A DNA stretch of 21,705 nucleotides from DASRSS01 sp035765515 (GTDB lineage Bacteria; Actinomycetota; Actinomycetes; Mycobacteriales; Jatrophihabitantaceae). Both the position numbers and the translations under genes were made by a program. Every line of letters begins with the position of its first letter. The first letter of the stretch is position 1. The stretch is from assembly GCA_035765515.1 (NCBI GenBank), contig DASTXN010000051.1:1-21705 (forward strand), given 5' to 3'. Of this stretch, positions 1-6,786 are shown piece by piece. The notes below the pieces were generated by a model. That model was not told the origin of the DNA and did not search any database. It saw only the letters and a list, made by a program, of their open reading frames with translations.

Positions 1-174
1 AATTGCAAGCCACGACTTCATCAATTTTGGCGAGGGACAACAGCTCAAGTGGCGCCCAAGATGATCAGGCGGAGATCCAAACGATCTCTCGTGACACCGG
101 TGGCAAAGAGCGCGGCCGGGCGGACGGGCCGGGAGGGGCTACGACCGCAACACCATCACTCCAGTGGGGGAAAC
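1..174 (+). promoter_or_regulatory. Leader region upstream of the TasA-like operon
   Basis: No convincing gene lies here. Open frames run through it, but none has a recognisable product, and the real start of the first gene is at 175. It presumably carries the promoter and 5' leader of the five-gene operon, though I see no clean -35/-10 pair. A small inverted repeat GAGATC (72-77), loop CAAAC, GATCTC (83-88) could be an operator or a weak hairpin. A G-run at 166-170 sits four bases before the ATG and probably serves as the Shine-Dalgarno. Confidence 0.35.
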
Positions 175-969
175 ATGAATCGCAAGCTCATCCTGGGTGC
201 GATGGCCGGCGTAGCCGCCATCGGCCTCGCAGTCGGAGGTACCACCTACGCCGCCTACAGCGACTTCGGTGACACCAACGGCAACACGGTTGAGGCCGGC
301 ATCTTGAAGCTGGACCTGGGCGCAGGCGGGCAGGGCAACGCGCACTACAGCTTCGGCTCGATGTCGCCGAACCGGACCACCGGTCGCACCGTTTGGTTGG
401 CGAGCAACAACGGTGCCTCCACCCCTGACGCCAATCTGACGATCACGCTGCACAACCTCGTCGACACCGCAGCGCCATGCGACACGAGCCTGGGCAAGGC
501 GACGGCCGAGCAGAGCATCAACAACGGCTGCGCGGTCGACTCGAACGACAACATCACGGGTACGCCTACCGTCGGCGTGCTGTCGAAGGTTCTGCAGTTC
601 GAGGCGTTCGTGTACCCGAACGTTACGGACCCTGCGTCCTGCAGTGCCCAGACGCCGTACTACAACGGCCCGAACAAGGTGGACTTCATCCCGAACACCC
701 GTGGCTCACTGTTTGCGGATGCCTCGGGCGCAGGAGTGCCCTTCCTGCTGAAGGACGCCAACGGCGCCCCGCTGGTTGTCGCGCCGGGCCATGGCGTCTG
801 CCTCGCGTTCCAGGGCGCCTGGTACGACGACCAGACGCCCTGGATCAAGAGCAACGCGAACACGGTGCCGGACAACGCGGCGCAGGGTGATTCGCTGACG
901 TTCGATGCGCACTTCGACCTGACTCAGGACATGAACGAGCCGGTCAGCCGCGCCACGCCGCTGCCGTAA
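175..969 (+). CDS. TasA/camelysin-like secreted protein with SipW-type signal (paralog 1)
   Basis: Predicted 264-aa secreted protein, likely a major surface or fibre subunit. The N-terminus (MNRKLILGAMAG) is followed by a hydrophobic stretch ending in TTYAAYSDFGDTNGNT (residues 23-38). This matches signal peptides cut by SipW-type peptidases in the TasA/camelysin family, with cleavage expected near residues 26-28. Next come the family-like segment AGILKLDLG (41-49) and a beta-rich body ending DSLTFDAHFDLTQ (239-251). Four cysteines (C102, C119, C156, C209) match four in the next gene, suggesting two disulfides; as I recall, B. subtilis TasA lacks cysteines. The ATG at 175 is chosen over an upstream in-frame start because the signal peptide begins there and GGGGG precedes it. 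The adjacent signal peptidase supports the call. Fibre formation is inferred from family resemblance, and the body is divergent from Bacillus TasA. Confidence 0.8.
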   Translation: MNRKLILGAMAGVAAIGLAVGGTTYAAYSDFGDTNGNTVEAGILKLDLGAGGQGNAHYSFGSMSPNRTTGRTVWLASNNGASTPDANLTITLHNLVDTAAPCDTSLGKATAEQSINNGCAVDSNDNITGTPTVGVLSKVLQFEAFVYPNVTDPASCSAQTPYYNGPNKVDFIPNTRGSLFADASGAGVPFLLKDANGAPLVVAPGHGVCLAFQGAWYDDQTPWIKSNANTVPDNAAQGDSLTFDAHFDLTQDMNEPVSRATPLP

Positions 970-979
970 CTTGCAGGTT

Positions 980-1013
980 TTGTGGGGGTCGGCGCAGGGG
1001 CCGGCCCCCACAA
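980..1013 (+). terminator. Strong hairpin between the two TasA-like genes
   Basis: The arms are TTGTGGGGGTCGGC (980-993) and GCCGGCCCCCACAA (1000-1013), a 14-bp stem in RNA with one G-U pair and the loop GCAGGG. No T-run follows, and the next gene starts only 46 bp later on the same strand. It could be a partial terminator or a 3'-end stabiliser that keeps expression of the first gene above the rest of the operon. Confidence 0.6.
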
Positions 1014-1041
1014 CGGCACATCAAGTAACACCAGGAAGTTC

Positions 1042-1057
1042 ACGACAGGGGAGTCGT
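1042..1057 (+). promoter_or_regulatory. Shine-Dalgarno presented in a small hairpin loop
   Basis: ACGAC (1042-1046) and GTCGT (1053-1057) form a 5-bp stem whose loop is AGGGGA (1047-1052). That loop is the core of the ribosome-binding site AGGGGAG (1047-1053), six bases before the ATG at 1060. It fixes the start of the second TasA-like gene. Whether the hairpin forms or regulates translation is unknown. Confidence 0.4.
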
Positions 1058-1059
1058 CG

Positions 1060-1782
1060 ATGAAGCGCAAGTTGGTGAGCGGGATCGTCGCGGGAGTCGC
1101 GGCGCTCGCTCTGACCGCTGGTGGGGTGACCTACGCGGCCTTCAGCGACTTCTCCAACGTTGACGGCAACACCGTCGGGGCCGGGATCCTCAAGCTGGAC
1201 CTCGGCGCCGACCGGACCGGCTCGGCTCCACTGAGCTATACCGATCTGAAGCCGGGATCGGCGGTGCTCCAGTCGATCTGGGTCAGCAACGACCACGCGT
1301 CGACACCGGCCGGCAACCTGACCCTGTCGTTCACGAACATTCAGGACGACCCCGCGCTATGCGCGACCAGCATGGCGAAGGTCCTCGGCGAGCTGCAGTC
1401 GGGCATCGGCGGTTGCAGCCTGGGCGACGTGGGAGCCAAGTCGGCGGATGAGCCGGAGCAGGGCAACCTGTCCCGCGTACTGAGCTTCAGCGGCGCCTAC
1501 TACCCGGGCGCCGACACACCTGCTGAGTGCGCTTCGGTCGACGCGGCCGGGGGCGTCTCGTTCCTTTCAGCGTCGCGCGGCAACCTGGCTGGCGCCGGAG
1601 CCATGCCCGTCGATGCAGCATCGGGCGTGTTGGTGCTCAACCCCGGCGACGGCGCCTGCATCGGCATCGAGGCGAGCTGGAGTTCCGGCTCCGGGCCGTA
1701 CACGCCGAGCAACCCGTCCGACGACGCGGCACAGTTCGACAAACTCGACTTCAACCTTCGCGTGGACCTGGTGCAGCAATGA
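1060..1782 (+). CDS. TasA/camelysin-like secreted protein with SipW-type signal (paralog 2)
   Basis: Predicted 240-aa secreted protein, paralogous to the upstream gene. The N-terminus MKRKLVSGIVAGVAA, hydrophobic core and GGVTYAAFSDFSNVDGNTVG (21-40) form a SipW-dependent signal. AGILKLDLGA (41-50) is identical in the two paralogs. Cysteines C101, C119, C157 and C200 fall at almost the same positions as in paralog 1, and the protein ends FDKLDFNLRVDLVQQ, matching the paralog's last strand. The body otherwise diverges, which suggests an old duplication with different roles, such as major and minor subunits. The start at 1060 is set by AGGGGAG six bases upstream. The stop (TGA 1780-1782) overlaps the ATG of the signal peptidase at 1779, implying coupled translation. 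No enzymatic motif is visible. The fibre role is inferred. Confidence 0.8.
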   Translation: MKRKLVSGIVAGVAALALTAGGVTYAAFSDFSNVDGNTVGAGILKLDLGADRTGSAPLSYTDLKPGSAVLQSIWVSNDHASTPAGNLTLSFTNIQDDPALCATSMAKVLGELQSGIGGCSLGDVGAKSADEPEQGNLSRVLSFSGAYYPGADTPAECASVDAAGGVSFLSASRGNLAGAGAMPVDAASGVLVLNPGDGACIGIEASWSSGSGPYTPSNPSDDAAQFDKLDFNLRVDLVQQ

Positions 1783-2747
1783 TGATGACCGGCAACCACA
1801 CGCTGAAGAAGGCCAGCAACCGTGCCGACGACCAGGACGCACCGACGACGGTTGCGTCCCAGCCCGCCGCGGGCAACCATCGCGTGCTGCGCGGCGTCGC
1901 GCGCTGGACATACCGCATCGTCGCGAGCGCGGTGCTGGCGCTCGTCCTCGCTGCGGTCACCGTGCTGGTGATCATCCCGCGGGCGACTCACGGCACGGCG
2001 CTGACGGTGCTCACGGGCAGCATGACGCCCGGTATCCCGGTGGGCTCGGTCGTGATCGACCGTCCCGTCGACCCGGGGACGCTGAAGGTCGGCGATGTCG
2101 CCACCTACCAGAAGGCGCCCGGCGTCGACGAGTACATCACGCACCGGATCGTCAAGATCGACACCTCGACGCAGCCGGCGACATTCACCTTCAAGGGCGA
2201 TGCCAACCGCGGCCCGGACATCACTCCGGTACCGGCCGGCGCGATCCGCGGCAAAGTCTGGTTCCATGTGCCGTACCTCGGCACGTGGCGCGACTCGATC
2301 AGCGGGCCGATGGGACGGGTGCTCGTCATCGCTGTCGTCGTCCTGATGCTCGGTGGCTACTCGGTCCGCCAGGTTCGTGAATCCGTGCGCGATCGCAAGG
2401 CCAAGCCCGACGTTGGAACTGACCCGCTAGTGCTCGCGTTCGCGCCTGGCGCCTTCGACAGCGCCGACCCCGCTTTCGTCGCCGCGTTGCTCCAGGGCGA
2501 ACTCGAACCGTTCGACGGCGGTTTCCGGCTCCGTTTCGACGCCGACGAGAAGCGGCGCGAGGTGCTCGCCGAACTGCTGGCGCCGTACGTCCGCCCGTCC
2601 GTGGACGAACCAACGGTCGAATCGGTCCAGGGCCCCGTCGAGGTCGCGGTCGAGGAGCCTGCGGAGCAGTCGGCCGATTCGGCGCTGGACGAGGAACTGC
2701 TCGACTTCAAGACATCCGCCAAATCCCGGAAGGTCGTCCATGCCTAG
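1779..2747 (+). CDS. sipW: SipW-type (ER-type) signal peptidase I with long C-terminal extension
   Basis: A 322-aa membrane serine protease that should remove the signal peptides of the neighbouring YAA(F/Y)SD-type preproteins. The first membrane helix is at about residues 47-66. The nucleophile is S81 in LTGSMTPGIPVGSVV (78-92). The general-base position is a histidine, H122 in EYITHRIVKI (118-127), instead of the lysine of ordinary bacterial SPase I. D141 in KGDAN is the likely third residue. The Ser/His arrangement is diagnostic of the SipW/archaeal/ER class. A second helix spans about 179-196. Beyond it lies a roughly 125-residue acidic tail (197-322), which makes the protein much longer than Bacillus SipW (about 190 aa). 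Starts at 1779, 1782 and 1785 are all possible. The first overlaps the previous stop (ATGA) and is preferred. Its last 8 bases overlap the next gene. Confidence 0.9.
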   Translation: MMMTGNHTLKKASNRADDQDAPTTVASQPAAGNHRVLRGVARWTYRIVASAVLALVLAAVTVLVIIPRATHGTALTVLTGSMTPGIPVGSVVIDRPVDPGTLKVGDVATYQKAPGVDEYITHRIVKIDTSTQPATFTFKGDANRGPDITPVPAGAIRGKVWFHVPYLGTWRDSISGPMGRVLVIAVVVLMLGGYSVRQVRESVRDRKAKPDVGTDPLVLAFAPGAFDSADPAFVAALLQGELEPFDGGFRLRFDADEKRREVLAELLAPYVRPSVDEPTVESVQGPVEVAVEEPAEQSADSALDEELLDFKTSAKSRKVVHA

Positions 2748-3867
2748 CCGCCGCCACCGTCGTCGCCGGACCGCTGCCGTTGTCGGCGTGGCCGGCGTGG
2801 CGACGCTCGCGCTCTGCACTGCGCCCGGCACCTACGCGGCGTTCTCCGACTTCGGCACCGTTGGCGTTCACGCCCAAGCTGCCGTCTGGGGCGACAGCAC
2901 ACCCGACTGGCTTGCCCGCTGCGGTGATCTGAGCAAATACGGCGAGGTCGTCTTCGCCGATCCGATCTCCATCTTCGGCGTTTCGTTCGCGGCTATCGAT
3001 GGGGACAATGCGGGGTCGGACAGCGGTCATCCCAAGATCATCGACCTGCCAACCGGAAGTAGCCGCGATCAGATCATCGTGGGCGCCAGCAACGCGATCA
3101 ACGTTCTCTACGGCGGAAACGGCAAGGACTGCCTCGTCGGTGGTGACGAGTCCGACGTCCTCTTCGGCGGCAACGGCAAGGACGTCCTGCTCGGTGGCGG
3201 CGGCGCGGACTTCCTGTTCGGCGGGCAGGGTGACGACACGCTCTATGGCGGCGGCGGCATCGACACCATGGACGGCGGGCCGGGTAATGACGACGTGTAC
3301 ACGGACGGCGCGGACTCGCTGTTCGCACTGCCCTCCGAAATTCACACGCCCGACCCGACCGCGGGAACGCACCTGCTGGCGCTGCGGGTCGTGCGGCTCA
3401 CCGCGCTGGTGAGCGGCGGCGACACGGACACGGACACAACCGCGTGTTCCGCTTCCTTGGAAGCGGACCTCCCGGACACGCCTCCGACTGGCGCACACGC
3501 ACAGGACCTCATCGACTCGCTGGACGCGACGAAGGCACAGTGCCTCGTCGACGACGCCGACAGCGCGAAGGGCTCGCTCAGCAGCACGCTGTCCGATTCG
3601 CCGTCGTCGACCACGTCGTCCACGCCGACCGACCCGAAGACGGAGTCGACGTCCACCGGTGACCAGGCGCCGTCCAACCAGCCGACGCAATCGAACTCGC
3701 CGACGCCGACGCCCACGCCGACTCCGACGCCCAGCGACACGCAGACCAGCAGCGCAGCAGCGCCTACCGGCCAGCCCTCCAGCGACACCCCGAGCGGGAC
3801 GGGCTCCGCGGGCGCTACGAGCACGGGCGCGGCAACCACTCCATCCACCGAAGGCGGGCAGTCATGA
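2740..3867 (+). CDS. Secreted RTX-repeat protein with SipW-type signal and Pro/Thr/Ser-rich tail
   Basis: Predicted 375-aa exported protein. A basic N-terminus (MPSRRHRRRR) precedes a hydrophobic core and GTYAAFSDFGT (30-40), the same cleavage-region motif as the two TasA-like proteins, so it is probably a third substrate of the adjacent SipW. A unique segment (about 45-120) leads into seven uninterrupted RTX nonapeptides (125-187), expected to bind Ca2+ and fold outside the cell. A middle domain (188-275) holds three of its cysteines (C236, C268 and nearby C131 in the repeats give C131, C236, C268). The last 100 residues are low-complexity Ser/Thr/Pro, including a Thr-Pro run at about 321-331, typical of wall-spanning or glycosylated linkers. 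There is no C-terminal anchor. GGAAGG six bases upstream supports the ATG at 2740, which overlaps the sipW stop. Its TGA overlaps the next ATG. Function is inferred. Confidence 0.8.
   Translation: MPSRRHRRRRTAAVVGVAGVATLALCTAPGTYAAFSDFGTVGVHAQAAVWGDSTPDWLARCGDLSKYGEVVFADPISIFGVSFAAIDGDNAGSDSGHPKIIDLPTGSSRDQIIVGASNAINVLYGGNGKDCLVGGDESDVLFGGNGKDVLLGGGGADFLFGGQGDDTLYGGGGIDTMDGGPGNDDVYTDGADSLFALPSEIHTPDPTAGTHLLALRVVRLTALVSGGDTDTDTTACSASLEADLPDTPPTGAHAQDLIDSLDATKAQCLVDDADSAKGSLSSTLSDSPSSTTSSTPTDPKTESTSTGDQAPSNQPTQSNSPTPTPTPTPTPSDTQTSSAAAPTGQPSSDTPSGTGSAGATSTGAATTPSTEGGQS
3112..3300 (+). repeat. Seven tandem RTX nonapeptide repeats
   Basis: Coding repeat, residues 125-187 of the preceding protein: GGNGKDCLV, GGDESDVLF, GGNGKDVLL, GGGGADFLF, GGQGDDTLY, GGGGIDTMD, GGPGNDDVY. 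They fit the GGxGxDxUx consensus for Ca2+-binding parallel beta-rolls. The second copy is degenerate (GGDES). Confidence 0.9.
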
Positions 3868-4760
3868 CCGCGACCGCACGCGTGCTGCGGCGCGCGCTCA
3901 CTGCCGCCCTGGCCGTCGCGACCGGCCTGGCGGTCTTCCTGCTCGGCCCGGCCAGTGCCAGCGCAGCCAGCAGCGTTCCGATCGACATCGGGGCGGGCTT
4001 CACCACCAACCCGTCCGGTCCGCTGATCACGATCACGAAGCTGATCCCCGGCGGAAGTTCGTCGGCAGTCGTCGGGGTGCGCAACCTGTCGAACGCCTCG
4101 GCGGACATCGCCCTTCAGTTGACCAACGTGCACGACGACGAGCACGGTTGCACCAAGTCCGAGGCGCTCGTCGACACCACGTGCGATGACCCGGGCCCGG
4201 GTGAGGGCGACCTCGGGGCAGACCTCGTCTTCACGATCGACGAGGGCACCGCGAAGACGGGACCGTTCACCAACACCTGGACCGGCAGCGCCGCCACGCT
4301 GGTGTCCGCCGCGACCGACATCTCGGCGGCGATCCCGGCCACGTCCGACCGATGGCTGCGGATCACGGTGAGCCTTCCGTTCGCTACCGGCAACGAGACG
4401 CAGACCGATACGTTCGGCTTCGGGATCCAGGTGGACCTGACCGGCCTCGGCACGGTCGTGGTTCCCGCCGCGGCAACTTCGACGGCGACCAGCACAGCGC
4501 CGTCGACCGGGACGGCGACCACGCCGACGACCCCGACCAGCGGCTCCAACGCCGGTTCGGGAGCGTCATCGTCGCACGGGGTCGGGGGAGTGTCGGCCAG
4601 CAACTCGGGTGGCTCGAACGGCGCCGGCGGACAGTCCGCCGGGGGGACGGGGCTCGCCTCGACCGGCGTGAACGTGGTGCTGATGACGCTGATCGGAGCG
4701 CTGCTGATCCTCTGCGGATTCCTGCTGCTTCAGCGCCGCCGAGGGGCCCGCGAGAACTGA
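3864..4760 (+). CDS. TasA-like protein with LASTG sortase signal (putative wall anchor)
   Basis: Predicted 298-aa wall-anchored protein. It has an ordinary signal peptide (hydrophobic 11-30, AXA-type cleavage near PASASA at 35) and not the YAAFSD type of its neighbours. Residues 37-195 form a beta-rich domain ending TDTFGFGIQVDLTGLG, which resembles the last strand of the two TasA-like proteins. A cysteine pair (C96, C107) sits after NVHDDEHG, like the C101/C119 region of paralog 2. A Ser/Thr/Gly-rich stalk (200-262) follows, then LASTG (264-268), a hydrophobic helix (about 270-289) and a basic tail RRRGAREN. LAxTG is the motif of actinobacterial class E sortases. No sortase is in this window. 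The start overlaps the previous stop (ATGA, 3864-3867). It is the last gene of the operon. A base or anchor role for the fibre is inferred. Confidence 0.8.
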   Translation: MTATARVLRRALTAALAVATGLAVFLLGPASASAASSVPIDIGAGFTTNPSGPLITITKLIPGGSSSAVVGVRNLSNASADIALQLTNVHDDEHGCTKSEALVDTTCDDPGPGEGDLGADLVFTIDEGTAKTGPFTNTWTGSAATLVSAATDISAAIPATSDRWLRITVSLPFATGNETQTDTFGFGIQVDLTGLGTVVVPAAATSTATSTAPSTGTATTPTTPTSGSNAGSGASSSHGVGGVSASNSGGSNGAGGQSAGGTGLASTGVNVVLMTLIGALLILCGFLLLQRRRGAREN

Positions 4761-4767
4761 CGGCCGC

Positions 4768-4824
4768 CTTTCCCCATGCTCTGACCGGTTTCAGGCCCGA
4801 AATTTGGTCGGGCGATGGGGAAAG
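4768..4824. terminator. Nested inverted repeat between convergent genes
   Basis: The outer arms are CTTTCCCCAT (4768-4777) and ATGGGGAAAG (4815-4824), perfect over 10 bp. An inner stem is GCCCGA (4795-4800) with TCGGGC (4808-4813). It lies between the end of the anchor gene (4760) and the fumC stop (4832), so it can serve as a bidirectional terminator. Confidence 0.6.
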
Positions 4825-4831
4825 CGGGCAG

Positions 4832-6229
4832 TTACTGCGCGGGGCGGGTCATCGACAGGACGTCGAGCACCTTGTCCAGCTGCTCTTCGCTGATCTTGTC
4901 GGGAACGTGTCCGCGCTCGATCACGACCTGCCGGATCGTCTTGCGCTCCTTCAACGCCTGCTTGGCGATCTTGGACGCCTCGTCGTAACCGACGTAGTGG
5001 TTCAGCGGCGTGACGATCGACGGTGAGGACTCCGCGTACTCCTTGCACCGCTCGACGTTCGCCTCGATGCCGCTCACGCAGCGGTCGGCGAACACGCGCG
5101 AGACGTTGGCCAGCAGCCGCACGGACTCGAGCACGTTGCGGGCGATCACCGGCAGCATCACGTTCAGCTCGAAGTTGCCCGCCGCGCCGCCGAACGCGAC
5201 GGCCGCGTCGTTGCCGATCACCTGCGCGACGACCTGGCACACGGCCTCGCACAGAACCGGATTCACCTTGCCCGGCATGATGGAACTGCCCGGCTGCAGG
5301 TCCGGCAGGAAGATCTCGGTCAGGCCGGTGCGGGGCCCCGAACCCATCCAGCGGATGTCGTTGCTGACCTTGTTCAGGCCGACGGCGATCGTCCGCAGCG
5401 CACCCGACAGCTCGACCAGCCCGTCGCGCGCGCCCTGGGCCTCGAAGTGGTCGCGCGCCTCGGTCAGCGGCAGCCCGGTCTCGGACGCGATCAGCGCGAT
5501 CACCTCGGCCGCGAAACCGGCCGGGGCGTTGATGCCGGTCCCCACCGCCGTCCCACCGAGGGGGAGTTCGGCGACGCGCGGCAGCACCGCGTCCAGCCGC
5601 TCGATGCCGTAACGGACCTGGGCGGCATAGCCTGCGAACTCCTGCCCGAGCGTCACCGGCGTGGCGTCCATCAGGTGGGTACGTCCGGACTTCACCACGG
5701 ACGCGAACTCGTCCGCCTTGGCCTGCAGCGCGTCGGCCAGGTGCGCGAGCGCGGGCTTGAGGTCGTTGACGACGGCCTTGGTCGCGGCGACGTGAATGGC
5801 CGACGGGAACTGGTCGTTGCTCGACAGCGGGTCGTTCACGTCGTCGTTCGCATGGACGGACGAGCCCAGCCGCTCGGCGGCCAGCGTCGCCAGCACCTCG
5901 TTGGTGTTCATGTTGGACGAGGTCCCGGACCCGGTCTGGAAGACGTCGATCGGGAACTCTGCGTCCCAGTCGCCGCGCGCGACCTCGACAGCCGCAGCCG
6001 CGATCGCCTCGGCCTTTGCGCCGTCGAGCAGGCCGCGCTTGGCCCGCACCCGCGCACCGGCGCCCTTGATCAGGGCCAGGCCGGCGATCAGCTCACGCTC
6101 GATCGGCTGGCCCGAGATGGGGAAGTTCTCGACCGCCCGCTGCGTCTGCGCGCGCCACTTCGCGGCGGCGGGAACGCGGACCTCGCCCATCGAATCGGTC
6201 TCGATGCGGTAGTCCTGCGAATCGGTCAC
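4832..6229 (-). CDS. fumC: Fumarate hydratase, class II
   Basis: Interconverts fumarate and malate in the TCA cycle as a cytosolic, iron-independent homotetramer. The 465-aa length is normal for class II. Visible motifs are TGSGTSSNMNTNE (99-111), SSNDQFPSA (136-144), SGRTHLMDATP (181-191, with catalytic H185) and the superfamily signature GSSIMPGKVNP (314-324) on the mobile loop carrying the catalytic serine. The aspartase/fumarase distinction cannot be made absolutely by eye. The context beside glpX, as in mycobacteria (Rv1098c-Rv1099c), strongly favours fumarase. The start is GTG at 6229, preceded six bases upstream by GGGAG (6236-6240). It is the last gene of the minus-strand run and lies 71 bp from the YbjQ-like gene. 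Confidence 0.96.
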   Translation of the reverse strand: MTDSQDYRIETDSMGEVRVPAAAKWRAQTQRAVENFPISGQPIERELIAGLALIKGAGARVRAKRGLLDGAKAEAIAAAAVEVARGDWDAEFPIDVFQTGSGTSSNMNTNEVLATLAAERLGSSVHANDDVNDPLSSNDQFPSAIHVAATKAVVNDLKPALAHLADALQAKADEFASVVKSGRTHLMDATPVTLGQEFAGYAAQVRYGIERLDAVLPRVAELPLGGTAVGTGINAPAGFAAEVIALIASETGLPLTEARDHFEAQGARDGLVELSGALRTIAVGLNKVSNDIRWMGSGPRTGLTEIFLPDLQPGSSIMPGKVNPVLCEAVCQVVAQVIGNDAAVAFGGAAGNFELNVMLPVIARNVLESVRLLANVSRVFADRCVSGIEANVERCKEYAESSPSIVTPLNHYVGYDEASKIAKQALKERKTIRQVVIERGHVPDKISEEQLDKVLDVLSMTRPAQ

Positions 6230-6251
6230 GGCACACTCCCGGGCTCGTCGG

Positions 6252-6284
6252 CTAGGCCCGCCCCAGCCGGCAAAGCCAGCCTAG
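6252..6284. terminator. Short inverted repeat between the YbjQ-family gene and fumC
   Basis: CTAGGC (6252-6257) and GCCTAG (6279-6284) are perfect 6-bp arms around a 21-base G/C-rich centre. It sits in the 71-bp gap between co-directional genes. It may be a weak terminator or processing hairpin, or chance. Confidence 0.3.
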
Positions 6285-6300
6285 TGAGGCCGCCCGGGCC

Positions 6301-6762
6301 CTACTGCTGCGGGTACTGCTGGCCGTACGGCTGCGGCACCTGCTGGGTCTGCAGCTGCTGGGGGTTGACCGGCTCGGGTGACGTGGGCGCACCGCCCGGC
6401 TGGCCGTAGCCCAGCGCGGCCGCGGTCTGCCGGGCCCCCTCGTCCATCGGCACCGCGACGACCGCTGTGCCGTACGCGCACAGCTCCGTCCAGACGTCGC
6501 CCATCTCGGCCGTGTCGAAGCGCATCGCGACGACGGCGTTGCCGCCCTTGGCGCGCGCGTGCTCGAGCATCCGGCTCATGACCTCGTTGCGGCTCTCGAC
6601 CAGGTTCTTGGTCATGCCCTGCAGCTCGCCGCCGAACATCGACTTGAAGCCGGCGCCGATCTGCGAGAACGCGTTGCGCGAGCGGACGGTCAGCCCGAAC
6701 ACCTCGCCGCACACGCGCTGGATCTGCCAGCCCGGAATGTCATTCGTGGTCACGACGAGCAT
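6301..6762 (-). CDS. YbjQ/UPF0145 family (heavy-metal-binding domain) protein with Gln/Pro-rich tail
   Basis: A 153-aa protein. The first ~105 residues are the small YbjQ/UPF0145 (DUF74) domain: MLVVTTNDIPGWQIQRVCGEVFGLTVRSRN opens it, and the conserved GGNAVVAMRFD and a final strand (AYGTAVVAVP) follow. The domain is described as possibly metal-binding and pentameric, but its role is not established. The last ~35 residues are low-complexity (QQLQTQQVPQPYGQQYPQQ) and not part of the family core, so they look like a disordered tail. The ATG at 6762 has GGAAGG seven bases upstream (6770-6775). It starts 24 bp after glpX, so the two are probably cotranscribed. I know of no fixed functional link to glpX or fumC. 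Confidence 0.85.
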   Translation of the reverse strand: MLVVTTNDIPGWQIQRVCGEVFGLTVRSRNAFSQIGAGFKSMFGGELQGMTKNLVESRNEVMSRMLEHARAKGGNAVVAMRFDTAEMGDVWTELCAYGTAVVAVPMDEGARQTAAALGYGQPGGAPTSPEPVNPQQLQTQQVPQPYGQQYPQQ

Positions 6763-6786
6763 CGCTGAGCCTTCCGGTGGGGGCCG

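Noticed and set aside
49..174. N-terminal extension of the first TasA-like gene
   Set aside because: The added residues are basic and unlike a signal peptide. The signal peptide and a ribosome-binding G-run place the start at 175.
2707..3690. Long open frame on the - strand opposite the RTX gene
   Set aside because: Arg/Val-rich shadow of the RTX coding repeats, with no recognisable domain.
3700..3732. Tandem DNA repeat in the RTX gene tail
   Set aside because: It simply encodes the Thr-Pro run of a low-complexity linker.
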